From CAIWHR01 sp039915505 (GTDB lineage: Bacteria > Pseudomonadota > Gammaproteobacteria > Burkholderiales > Casimicrobiaceae): a stretch of DNA of 18,346 nucleotides. The stretch lies in contig JBDSND010000058.1 of the NCBI GenBank assembly GCA_039915505.1, positions 1 through 18,346 of the forward strand, read 5' to 3'. Of the stretch, positions 7,501 through 14,035 are shown piece by piece; position 1 is the stretch's first letter; the number at the start of each line of letters is the position of its first letter. A model generated the notes under the pieces. It worked only from the letters and a program-made list of their open reading frames with translations, made no database searches and had not been told where the DNA came from. A program made the translations under genes and the position numbers.

Positions 7501-8076
7501 ATCCGGGGCGCGGGCGAGGTGCTCGGAGACTCCCAGTCCGGCGAAATGCAGGAAGTGGGCTTCCAGCTCTATGCCGACATGCTGAAATCGGCGGTGCGCG
7601 CGCTCAAGGCCGGCCAGGAGCCAGATCTCGCCGCGCCCCTCGGAGTCACGACCGAGATCAACCTGCACCTACCGGCGCTGCTTCCCGAGAATTATTGCAG
7701 TGATGTGCACGAACGCCTGGTCCTCTACAAGCGCCTGGCCAATTGCGAGACCGCTGACGAGCTGGAGCTCCTGCAGGAGGAGCTCATCGACCGCTTCGGT
7801 TCCCTACCCGAGACGGCGCAGGCGCTCGTTGCCTGCCATCGGCTGCGCATCCTCGGACATCCACTCGGGGTCGTGAAGCTCGACTCGGGGCCCGAGCGCT
7901 CGACCATCCAGTTCGCCCCCAAGCCGCCCTTCGACGCCGGCAAGCTGATCCTGCTCGTGCAGCGCGACGGCCGGATCCGTTTCGCCGGGCCCGACCGGAT
8001 CCGCATCGAACGCGCGGCCCCTGCGCTCGGCGAACGGGTCACCATGATCCGCGAGTTCCTCGCCAAGCTGGCATGA
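4522..8076 (+). CDS. mfd: Transcription-repair coupling factor Mfd
   Basis: An 1184-residue protein, near the usual Mfd length. The N-terminal UvrB-like module contains LPDWETLPYDHFSPHQDLVS (about 110-130). The RNA polymerase interaction domain begins near 518 with VVHEQHGIGRYLG at 525. The RecG-like translocase has the Walker A GDVGFGKTE at 670-678, DEEHR at 771, TATPIPRTL, and then ETGIDVP and QLHQLRGRVGRS in the second RecA lobe. A C-terminal D7 region (ALLPENYCSDVHERL onward) completes it. Mfd is known to push stalled RNA polymerase off template-strand lesions and recruit UvrA for nucleotide excision repair. I chose ATG 4522 because it follows the extended -10 promoter; TTG 4513 is in frame but lies only 8 bases past the predicted transcription start. 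An internal ATG near 4684 would remove unconserved N-terminal sequence and cannot be excluded. No frameshifts or missing motifs were seen. Confidence 0.97.
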   Translation: MSPASFAGTAAARSTPHAATAAPLPADPALSARTLAGLASLVPALPHAGQRAKSMAMTGSADALAVAQLAVGCTKGHRVVAVLSADALAAQRLVEEIAWFAPGLRVALLPDWETLPYDHFSPHQDLVSERLATLYRVSRGECDVLVAAATTALYRLAPPSYLAAFTFFIEQGERLDVDRLRSQLALAGYQHVTQVVSPGEFSVRGGLIDLFPMGSALPYRIDLFDADIESIRTFDVDTQRTLYPVPNVRLLPAREFPLDETGRTRFRGRFRETFEGDPSRSALYKDVSNGIAPGGIEYYLPLFFDATAVLADYLPTDAVVVTHGDVADAIRHFWQDTDSRYKLLRGDKSRPLLAPDVLFLAPDAFNGMLKSFSRIELPTTDDTARADATTGPTRPLPSVQVDRRAPDPLVPLKDLLRKGGTRVVICAESPGRRDTMQQYFAEYGLAVPLTDDWARFATTATPGDCALVVSPLHAGFAFPEAKLAFVTEAELYAGVVRRGRRDAARRTNVDAMLRDLSEVRIGDPVVHEQHGIGRYLGLVNMDLGEGPTEFLQLVYANDAKLYVPVSNLHLIGRYSGAAPEAAPLHELGGGQWDKAKKRAARQAHDTAAELLNLYAQRAARQGHAFTYDLHDYDAFAAGFGFEETPDQAAAIEAVVHDLTAGQPMDRLVCGDVGFGKTEVALRAAFVAVADGKQVAVLVPTTLLAEQHFQVFSDRFAEFPVKLAELSRFRSGKEVKAALEGLASGSIDLVIGTHKLIQPDVKFKNLGLVIIDEEHRFGVRQKEQLKRLRAEVDVLTLTATPIPRTLAMSLEGIRDFSVIATAPQRRLAIKTFVAQYSPGIVREAALRELKRGGQIYYLQNDIDTIRTTAERLAQSLPEARIAIAHGQMPERELEHVMREFYQQRCNLLVCSTIIETGIDVPTANTIIIDRADRFGLAQLHQLRGRVGRSHHQAYAYLLTPPEEGLGAQAKKRLEAIQMMEDLGSGFYLSMHDLEIRGAGEVLGDSQSGEMQEVGFQLYADMLKSAVRALKAGQEPDLAAPLGVTTEINLHLPALLPENYCSDVHERLVLYKRLANCETADELELLQEELIDRFGSLPETAQALVACHRLRILGHPLGVVKLDSGPERSTIQFAPKPPFDAGKLILLVQRDGRIRFAGPDRIRIERAAPALGERVTMIREFLAKLA

Positions 8077-8298
8077 TCCATCGTGCCACCCGCGGGCGTA
8101 AAGCGACGCCCTTCCTGGCGAAGCCATCGGCGCATCGGGGTCGAGCACCAGCCGCGACGCGCCACACGCGCGCAACACGGCCAGCATCCGCGCGGGCAGC
8201 ATCTCACCGGGCACATGGACGATCTGCCCCTCGGCGATGCCCGAAGTCGCGCCATCGATTGCGGGCGCCGGCATGTTGACGAGGCTTCCCCTTCGCAT
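8077..8298 (-). other. Coding-like minus-strand stretch between mfd and the MBL gene
   Basis: No gene fills the 276-base interval on the plus strand. On the minus strand a frame from ATG 8298 reads MRRGSLVNMPAPAIDGATSG, then IVHVPGEMLPARMLAVLRAC and GASRLVLDPDAP, with codon use typical of this genome. Past 8076 the same frame continues antisense into the end of mfd until 7804, which is implausible for a real convergent gene, so the true 3' end is unclear. I do not recognise a family. It could be a truncated gene remnant or a chance frame. An alternative ATG is at 8274. Confidence 0.25.
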
Positions 8299-8352
8299 GA
8301 CTTTCCGCGTGCGGGCGGGCGCCCCACACCGGCGATGGTGGTCGGCGGGGCG

Positions 8353-9306
8353 ATGAGCATCGCACGCGCGCTACTCCCGGCATCAGTGCACGTGTTCGTG
8401 CGCGACTGGCTGTCAGCCAACAACGTGCTGCTGAAGGGTCGGGACGGCCACGTGCTGGTCGACTCGGGCTACAGCCGTCACGCCCCGCTTACCCTCGAGC
8501 TCCTGGACTCGGCCGCAGGGCTACGCGGGACATCCCTTACGCTCCTCGCCAACACCCATTGCCATTCCGACCACATGGGCGGCAATGCCGCCATCGCCGC
8601 GCGCCATGGCTGCCCGATTGCGGTCCCCGCGGGCGAGGCCCCGCTCGTCACGGCCTGGGACACACAGGCGTTGCTGCTCGAGTACGCGGGACAGCATGCC
8701 GATCGCTTCACGGTGCAGGAGGTGCTCTGCGCCGGGGAGACGCGCACCTGGGGGGGTCTCGATTGGCAGCTTCTCGCGGCGCCGGGCCACGACATGCGGG
8801 CGCTGGTGTTCTACAACGGGGCGCACGGCATCCTGATCTCCGGAGACGCCTTATGGGCCAACGGCTTCGGGTTCGTGATGCCCGTCGAGATCGAGCCCGC
8901 GGCGCTGCCGGCGACGCGCGCGACGCTGGATCTCATCGCCTCGCTCGACGTCAAGGTCGTCGTCCCGGGGCACGGCGAGCCGTTCAGCGACGTCGGCACG
9001 GCGCTCGACAGCGCCTATCGAAGGCTCGCAGCCTTCGAAGCCGACCCGTCCCGGCTCCCACATCATGCGCTGAAGGTGATCCTCGCCTTCCTGCTGCTCG
9101 ACCGACAACGCCTCGCGGTCGATGCGCTTCCGACGCTGGTCGAATCCGTGGGAATATTCCACGACTTCAACGCGCGATTCCTGCGGATGGCGCCGGCGGC
9201 CCTTGCCAGGTCGCTGACTCACGACCTGGTGCGCGCGGGCGCGGCGGTCTTCGAAGACGGCTGGATCGTTCCCGTCGGCCCCGCGCGACGCGCGATGCGG
9301 GAATAG
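8353..9306 (+). CDS. Metallo-beta-lactamase-fold hydrolase
   Basis: A 317-residue protein with the complete zinc ligand set of the MBL superfamily: HCHSDH at 69-74, GHD with H146, SGD with D165 and PGHGEP with H207. A helical C-terminal region (about 225-317) follows, of the type seen in glyoxalase II-like and related hydrolases rather than true beta-lactamases. There is no signal peptide, so it is probably cytoplasmic, hydrolysing a thioester, lactone or similar small ester; the substrate cannot be read from sequence. ATG 8353 places the conserved N-terminal beta strands (VFVRDWLSANNVLLKG) close to the start; GGCGGGGC just upstream is a loose ribosome binding site. A longer frame from 8083 exists, but its extra residues look non-coding. 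It follows mfd on the same strand, but the 276-base gap argues against tight coupling. Confidence 0.85.
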   Translation: MSIARALLPASVHVFVRDWLSANNVLLKGRDGHVLVDSGYSRHAPLTLELLDSAAGLRGTSLTLLANTHCHSDHMGGNAAIAARHGCPIAVPAGEAPLVTAWDTQALLLEYAGQHADRFTVQEVLCAGETRTWGGLDWQLLAAPGHDMRALVFYNGAHGILISGDALWANGFGFVMPVEIEPAALPATRATLDLIASLDVKVVVPGHGEPFSDVGTALDSAYRRLAAFEADPSRLPHHALKVILAFLLLDRQRLAVDALPTLVESVGIFHDFNARFLRMAPAALARSLTHDLVRAGAAVFEDGWIVPVGPARRAMRE

Positions 9307-9317
9307 ACCCGGCGTGC

Positions 9318-9471
9318 CGACTGTTCAACACTCGGCGGTTTTGCCAGACACACACCTTGGTTTTGCGAGACACACACCTTGGTCTTGCCAGACACACACC
9401 TTGGTCTTGCCAGACACACACGGTGGTCTTGACAAAAACACTCGGCGGTCTTGCCAACAACGAAGTTCGGT
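9318..9471. repeat. 22-bp tandem repeat array upstream of cytochrome c'
   Basis: Seven consecutive 22-bp units lie at 9318, 9340, 9362, 9384, 9406, 9428 and 9450. The three best copies (9340-9405) share TTGCCAGACACACACC followed by TTGGT, with one or two changes among them. Copies at 9406 and 9428 diverge stepwise, and the outer copies at 9318 and 9428 share the 13-base end AACACTCGGCGGT. The last unit matches only at its start. The array fills nearly the whole interval between the MBL gene and cytochrome c'. A period of 22 bp is close to two helical turns, so identical faces recur on one side of the DNA. Each core copy contains TTGCCA or TTGCGA, and copy six contains TTGACA, but no good -10 follows at standard spacing. 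Confidence 0.95.
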
Positions 9472-9504
9472 GGGTGTCTCACCCGCCTTCAATGGAGGAA
9501 TGCA

Positions 9505-9972
9505 ATGCGACAGAAGCTGATCAGAATTTCCCTGCTCACCGGCGCCGTTGCAGTCGTCGTGGCGAGCGTGGCCGTGGCACAGTCGGTCACCCCCGATCGC
9601 GCGATCAAGTACCGGCAGGGAGTGATGGGTGCACAGTACTGGCACCTACGGTTCATGAATGCGATGGTTAAGGGCGACCGTCCCTTCAGCAAGGAGGAGT
9701 TCCTGACCCGAGCGACCTATGTCGAGGAGCTTTCCCATATGGCATGGGAAGGCTTCCCGCCCGGATCCGACCAGGGCGCACCGACCAAGGCGAAACCGGA
9801 GCTCTGGAAGGAGCCGGCCAAGTTCAAGCAATATCAGGATCAGTTCCAGGCCGCGGCGGCGAAATTGGTGGCAGCGTCCCGTACGGCAACCGACGTCAAC
9901 GCGGTGAAGCAGCCGTTCGCCGACGTCGACAAGGCCTGCGACAACTGCCACAGCGACTTCCGTAGCAAGTAG
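9505..9972 (+). CDS. cycP: Cytochrome c' (class II periplasmic haem protein)
   Basis: A 155-residue protein with a clear Sec signal (basic start MRQKLIR, hydrophobic core, cleavage probably after VAVA at residue 25) and a single C-terminal haem motif CDNCH at 145-149. This placement and the four-helix pattern (IKYRQGVMGAQYWHLRFM near the start of the mature protein) are diagnostic of class II cytochrome c'. These periplasmic proteins bind NO and CO at a five-coordinate haem and are linked to nitrosative stress protection; the electron-transfer role is less certain. GGAGG at 9494-9498 lies six bases before ATG 9505, a strong ribosome binding site that settles the start over the upstream in-frame codon at 9451. 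A 22-bp tandem array precedes it, and a cytochrome b561-type gene converges on it. The symbol is assigned by family only. Confidence 0.9.
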   Translation: MRQKLIRISLLTGAVAVVVASVAVAQSVTPDRAIKYRQGVMGAQYWHLRFMNAMVKGDRPFSKEEFLTRATYVEELSHMAWEGFPPGSDQGAPTKAKPELWKEPAKFKQYQDQFQAAAAKLVAASRTATDVNAVKQPFADVDKACDNCHSDFRSK

Positions 9973-9992
9973 CGCACGCGGGTGAGGCATCG

Positions 9993-10019
9993 CAAAGGGC
10001 CGGGTCGACCGGCCCTTTG
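9993..10019. terminator. Bidirectional hairpin between the converging cytochrome genes
   Basis: CAAAGGGCCGG (9993-10003) and CCGGCCCTTTG (10009-10019) form a perfect 11-bp stem with a 5-base loop, midway between the two converging stop codons. The A/T-rich base of the stem supplies a short T run in either direction, so it probably ends both transcripts. Confidence 0.8.
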
Positions 10020-10032
10020 TCATGGCGCGAGC

Positions 10033-10749
10033 CTACAGCCGGACCACCAGCCACCAGACCAGCGCGGCGGCGAGCGCCAGCGTGACCAGCGCAAGGACGA
10101 TGGAGGTGCGGCGCACCTCCGGCGCCAGCCCCCGTGGCAGGCGCTTCACGCCGGTCATCATGGGCCCGATCACATCCTGGCGCAGGACCACGCGGTAGTA
10201 CAGCACCGCCGCGACGTGCATGGCGGCGGCGCCAACGATGACCCAGGCGAGCTGCCGGTGCCAGGTGCTGAGCGCGTCGGACAAGTCCTTGGTGATGAAC
10301 TTGGCCCAGGGCCCGTCGGTGGCGATATCGTCGTTGGCGTACAGCCCGAGGACCGCCTGCGCCAGCAGCAGTGCGAGCATCAGCAGCACCATCCAGCCGC
10401 CCAGCGGATTGTGGCCGACGTGCGGATCATGCGGTGGCCGCACCAGCGAGCGCGCGTAGCGCAGCACCTTGGCGGGACCGCGCACGAAGCTCGAAAAACG
10501 TGCGTAGTGGCTGCCGATCACCCCCCACACCAACCGGAAGAGCACCAGCGTCAGAATGGCGCAGCCGCCGCGCAGATGCCACGTCATCGCCGCACTACCG
10601 CCTATCTTGCCCGTCACGACCTGCGCGACCAGCAGGGCGGCGAGCGCCCAGTGGAACAAGCGCACGGGCGAGTCCCAGACTTTGACGGGCACGGCTGTCG
10701 CTTCGAGCGCAGGTGAAAGAGGCGTTGCCTTTCGGTCGTCGGATTGCAC
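10033..10749 (-). CDS. Cytochrome b561-type diheme membrane protein
   Basis: A 238-residue protein with four to five hydrophobic helices. Blocks typical of the bacterial cytochrome b561/Ni-Fe hydrogenase b-subunit-like family are VKVWDSPVRLFHWALA (H33), MTWHLRGGCAIL, FRLVWGVIGSHYARFSSFV, then STWHRQLAWVIVGAAAMHV, which supply the histidines for two haems in the membrane. Such proteins pass electrons between quinol and periplasmic cytochromes; cytochrome b561-like genes are often found beside cytochrome c' genes, as here, so it may be that protein's redox partner (inference). The start is GTG at 10749, with AGGAA about 10 bases upstream. A linker of about 110 bases separates it from the MarC-type gene on the same strand, so the two could be cotranscribed. 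Confidence 0.88.
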   Translation of the reverse strand: MQSDDRKATPLSPALEATAVPVKVWDSPVRLFHWALAALLVAQVVTGKIGGSAAMTWHLRGGCAILTLVLFRLVWGVIGSHYARFSSFVRGPAKVLRYARSLVRPPHDPHVGHNPLGGWMVLLMLALLLAQAVLGLYANDDIATDGPWAKFITKDLSDALSTWHRQLAWVIVGAAAMHVAAVLYYRVVLRQDVIGPMMTGVKRLPRGLAPEVRRTSIVLALVTLALAAALVWWLVVRL

Positions 10750-10788
10750 GGGATCGTATTCCTAAGCAGGTGGTGATGCTTGGAATCG

Positions 10789-11394
10789 CTAGCGCTGGAC
10801 GAGTTCGGCGACGAAGGTGCGCACGCCGGCGAGCAGCATTTCCACCGCCAGTGCCGTCAGCACCAGGCCCGTGAGGCGCTGCAGCGCCAGCACCAGCCGC
10901 GGGCCGAGCAGGCGTTGCAAGCCGTTGGCCGTCACCAGCACCAGGGTGGTCACGACCATGGCGAGCGACAGCGCCAGCGCCCAGACCCCGATACGCTCGG
11001 GCTCGCGCGACGCGAGCAACATCACCGTGGCCAGGGCGGACGGCCCCGCAATCGCCGGCACGGCCAGGGGCACCAGGAACGGCTCGCCTTGCGACGCGTC
11101 CCCCAACACCTCGTCGGCGCCACGAAAGATCATCCGCAAGGCGATCAGGAACAAGACGATGCCCCCGGCGATCGAAAGCGAGGTCTCCGACAAATGCAGC
11201 AGCGCCAGAAAGCCTTTGCCACCGATCATGAACGCCGCCAGGATCGCGAAGGCGAACAGGCACTCCCGCAGCACTACCCACGTCCGGCGGCCCGCAGGCA
11301 CCTCGCGCAACATTGCCACGACCAACGGCACGTTGCCGAACGGATCGATCACGAGCAGCAGTAGGATGGTAGCGGAAAAGAGGTCGGCATCCAT
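10789..11394 (-). CDS. MarC-family inner-membrane protein
   Basis: A 201-residue polytopic membrane protein of typical MarC/YhgN (UPF0056) length, with about six hydrophobic helices. LLLVIDPFGNVPLVVAML near the N-terminus and PLAVPAIAGPSALATVMLL in the middle are the family's two repeated proline/glycine signatures. The function of the family is not settled; the original link to multiple antibiotic resistance in E. coli was later withdrawn. ATG 11394 gives the family N-terminus with the first helix starting within ten residues; no strong Shine-Dalgarno is visible. Longer frames upstream (to 11511) add unconserved sequence. A TATACT element on the minus strand (complement of 11428-11433) lies about 35 bases upstream and may be its -10, with a poor -35. 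Confidence 0.9.
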   Translation of the reverse strand: MDADLFSATILLLLVIDPFGNVPLVVAMLREVPAGRRTWVVLRECLFAFAILAAFMIGGKGFLALLHLSETSLSIAGGIVLFLIALRMIFRGADEVLGDASQGEPFLVPLAVPAIAGPSALATVMLLASREPERIGVWALALSLAMVVTTLVLVTANGLQRLLGPRLVLALQRLTGLVLTALAVEMLLAGVRTFVAELVQR

Positions 11395-11788
11395 GGCGGC
11401 AGGCAGCGTCTGCACCGGGGCGGGCGGAGTATATCGTCTGCATCGCCGCGGATGGGACACTGGGCATAATGCCGCGTCGCCCCGCATTTCGCTGACCGAG
11501 CGGCCCCGCATTTCCTCTCCGACCCGCCGGATCGCTCACCACGCGCGCAACCGAACCCGCACCGCGACACCGCACTCGAGACACCCGCCACCCCCACCCG
11601 CAATGGCCTTACCGCATCCGCAGGCCTACCTGCCACGCCCGCACGATGCAGCGGCTGCCACTCGCCTGCACGCCCCGGATGGCGTGCGCCACCTGATCGC
11701 GGCGCACCCTCTGTATCAGCTGCTCTGGCTCACCCTGTCCCTCATGTTTTGCATATCTCCAACCGCAAGCCCCCTTTCAAGGCATCCC
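11395..11788. other. Divergent intergenic region between marC-type and M13 peptidase genes
   Basis: About 390 bases with no supported gene. The plus frame that runs through it is rich in Pro, His, Arg and Ala and looks like non-coding GC-rich DNA. It contains a TATACT-type -10 candidate for the leftward gene and an 11-bp direct repeat CCCCGCATTTC at 11480-11490 and 11504-11514 (24-bp period), possibly an operator. I see no clear plus-strand promoter. Confidence 0.5.
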
Positions 11789-13819
11789 GTGTACCGATTC
11801 CTAGTCGTGTTCTTCCTTGGCCTGGGCGGCGCCGCGCTGGCCGTCGCTGCGCCCCCGTCGGCGCCCGTATCCGGGATCGAGACCCAATACTTCGATCCGG
11901 CGACCCGCCCGCAGAACGATTTCTATCAGCACGTGAACGGCAAGTGGCTGGCGACGACGGAGATTCCACCGGACAAGGGCGGCTACGGGCCCGCGTACGC
12001 GCTGATCGACCAGGCCCAGGAGCATTTGCGGGCGATCATCGAGGCCGCGGCCAACGATACCGGCGCCGGGGATCCCAGTACACGCAAGATCGGCGACCTG
12101 TACGCGAGCTACATGGACGAGGCGCGGCTCGCCGATCTTGGCCTGCGCCCCTTGCAGCCCCTGCTCGATCGCATCGACGCGGTGGCCAACAAGCGCGAGC
12201 TCGCGCGCCTCATGGTCGCGCTGGAGCGCATCGGCGTGACGGTGCCGTTCGAGCTCTCGATCGACCAGGATTCCCGCCGCTCGACCGAGTACGCCGCAGG
12301 GCTGTATCAGTCGGGGCTGGGCATGCCCGATCGCGAGTACTACCTGTCGACCCAGGACCGCAAGCTCGCCAGCATCCGCGCCGGCTACCAGGTTTACATC
12401 GAACGCCTGCTCGGCCGCGCGGGAGACCGTGCCGCACCGGCAAACGCCCGCGCCATCGTCGCCCTGGAAACGGCGCTGGCGCGCGCCCAGTGGACCAAGG
12501 TCGCCAACCGCGATCCGGTCAAGACCTACAACAAGGTGGCGATCGCGGACCTCGCGACCCTCGCACCTGGCTTCGAATGGCGGGCCTACCTCAAGGCGAG
12601 CGGGCTCGACGGCCAGGTGCGCACCGTCATCGTGAGCCAACCGAGCTACCTGCGCGGCTTCGCCAAGGTCCTCGCCGACACGCCGCTGCCGGTGTGGAAG
12701 GCGTACTTTCGCTGGCAGCTGCTGCGGACCTACGCGCGGTATCTCGATCAGCGCTTCGTGGACGCAGCCTTTGCATTCGAGGGACCGGTGCTGCGCGGCA
12801 TTCCTGAAAACCGGCCGCGCTGGAAGCGCGGGGTCGGCGTGGTCGAAACGTCGATGGGCTTCGCCGTAGGCAAGCTCTATGTCGCGCAGCACTTCCCGCC
12901 GGAAAGCAAGGCGCGGATGGAAACCCTGGTCGCCAATCTGCGGGAAGCCTATCGCCGCAGCATCCGCACCCTCGACTGGATGAGCCCGGAGACCCGTCGT
13001 GAAGCCGAGGCCAAGCTCGACAAGCTCACCACCAAGATCGGCTATCCGATTACCTGGCGCGACTACGCCGCGTTAGAAATCCGCCGCGACGATCTCGTGG
13101 GCAACGTCATGCGCGCGGTCAACTTCGAGTATCAGCGCAACGTCGGCAAGCTCGGCAAACCCATCGACCGCGACGAATGGTTCATGACGCCACAGACGGT
13201 GAATGCCTACTACAACCCGAGCATGAACGAGATCGTGTTTCCCGCGGCCTACCTGCAGCCGCCGTATTTCTATCCCGACGCCGACGATGCCGCCAACTAT
13301 GGCGGCGTGGGGGCGACCATCGGCCACGAGATCAGCCACGGGTTCGACGACACCGGCTCGCAGTTCGACGGCGACGGCAACCTGCGGAACTGGTGGACCA
13401 AGGCGGATCACCAGCGGTTCGCGGCCAAGACCAAGGCGCTCGTCACACAGTACAACGCCTACTCACCGCTGCCGGGCTACACCATCAACGGCGCCCTGAC
13501 GCTGGGCGAGAACATCGCCGACAACTCCGGGCTGGAGATCGCCTACGAGGCGTACCGGCTATCGCTGGGCGGCAAGGAGGCGCCGGTGATCGACGCCATG
13601 ACCGGCGACCAGCGCTTCTTCCTGAGCTACGCCCAAGGTTGGCGCGACAAGACGCGGCCGGAGCAAACCATCGTCTATCTCAAGTCCGATACCCACGCGC
13701 CGGACAAATTCCGCTGCAACGGTTCGCTCGCCAATCTCGAAGCGTTCTACACAGCGTTCGATGTAAAGCCCGGCGACGCGATGTATCTGCCGCCGGGCAA
13801 GCGCGTGCGCATCTGGTGA
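11789..13819 (+). CDS. Secreted M13-family (neprilysin/PepO-type) zinc metallopeptidase
   Basis: A 676-residue protein of standard bacterial M13 length. The N-terminus is a signal peptide (VYRFLVVFFLGLGGAALAVA, ending near residue 20). The family opening DFYQHVNGKWL is followed by IPPDKGGYGPAY and the large helical cap domain. The catalytic site is intact: HEISH at 513-517, GENIADNSG with E574 as third zinc ligand and D578, and the substrate-binding NAYYNP motif upstream. The C-terminus RCNGSLANLEAFYTAF and LPPGKRVRIW is the usual M13 end. It probably cleaves short peptides in the periplasm or outside the cell. GTG 11789 is preferred because AAGG lies six bases upstream and the signal peptide begins there; an in-frame ATG at 11744 has no ribosome binding site. 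It stands alone, divergent from the MarC gene and convergent with ndh. Confidence 0.93.
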   Translation: MYRFLVVFFLGLGGAALAVAAPPSAPVSGIETQYFDPATRPQNDFYQHVNGKWLATTEIPPDKGGYGPAYALIDQAQEHLRAIIEAAANDTGAGDPSTRKIGDLYASYMDEARLADLGLRPLQPLLDRIDAVANKRELARLMVALERIGVTVPFELSIDQDSRRSTEYAAGLYQSGLGMPDREYYLSTQDRKLASIRAGYQVYIERLLGRAGDRAAPANARAIVALETALARAQWTKVANRDPVKTYNKVAIADLATLAPGFEWRAYLKASGLDGQVRTVIVSQPSYLRGFAKVLADTPLPVWKAYFRWQLLRTYARYLDQRFVDAAFAFEGPVLRGIPENRPRWKRGVGVVETSMGFAVGKLYVAQHFPPESKARMETLVANLREAYRRSIRTLDWMSPETRREAEAKLDKLTTKIGYPITWRDYAALEIRRDDLVGNVMRAVNFEYQRNVGKLGKPIDRDEWFMTPQTVNAYYNPSMNEIVFPAAYLQPPYFYPDADDAANYGGVGATIGHEISHGFDDTGSQFDGDGNLRNWWTKADHQRFAAKTKALVTQYNAYSPLPGYTINGALTLGENIADNSGLEIAYEAYRLSLGGKEAPVIDAMTGDQRFFLSYAQGWRDKTRPEQTIVYLKSDTHAPDKFRCNGSLANLEAFYTAFDVKPGDAMYLPPGKRVRIW

Positions 13820-13890
13820 TCCCCCCCGCAGCACACGAGGAACCGGAGGTGCCACGTACGTTCGCCGCGGGGCACAGCGAGCTAGCGTCC

Positions 13891-14026
13891 CGAACTGGAA
13901 AGTTCGTTGGCTCCGCTCCCGATGGCTGCGGCGATGACCAAAACGGCGAAAACGGTGCGGATCAAGCCCGGCCGCCGGTGGCGTGTCGAAGTGACTTCAG
14001 GACTGCGTCGAACGACCGCGCAGTCC
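13891..14026. other. Hairpins between converging M13 peptidase and ndh genes
   Basis: The 216 bases between the stops hold two perfect hairpins: CGAACT-GGAA-AGTTCG (13891-13906, GNRA-type loop) and GGACTGCG/CGCAGTCC (14000-14007 with 14019-14026, 11-base loop). Neither has a T tract, so termination here may be Rho-dependent or structure-assisted. A 27-codon minus-strand frame (13965-13882, TTG start, no ribosome binding site) would encode a hydrophobic peptide LIRTVFAVLVIAAAIG and so on; I give it little weight. Confidence 0.4.
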
Positions 14027-14035
14027 ACGTACGGC

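Noticed and set aside
9429..9434. TTGACA as -35 of the cytochrome c' promoter
   Set aside because: No acceptable -10 hexamer occurs 16-18 bases downstream (TTGCCA, TGCCAA, GCCAAC).
9340..9449. CRISPR array
   Set aside because: The 22-bp units are contiguous with no unique spacers, and no cas genes lie nearby.
10817..11788. N-terminal extension of the M13 peptidase frame to about 1000 residues
   Set aside because: The extension runs antisense through the MarC gene; the signal peptide and ribosome binding site mark the start at 11789.
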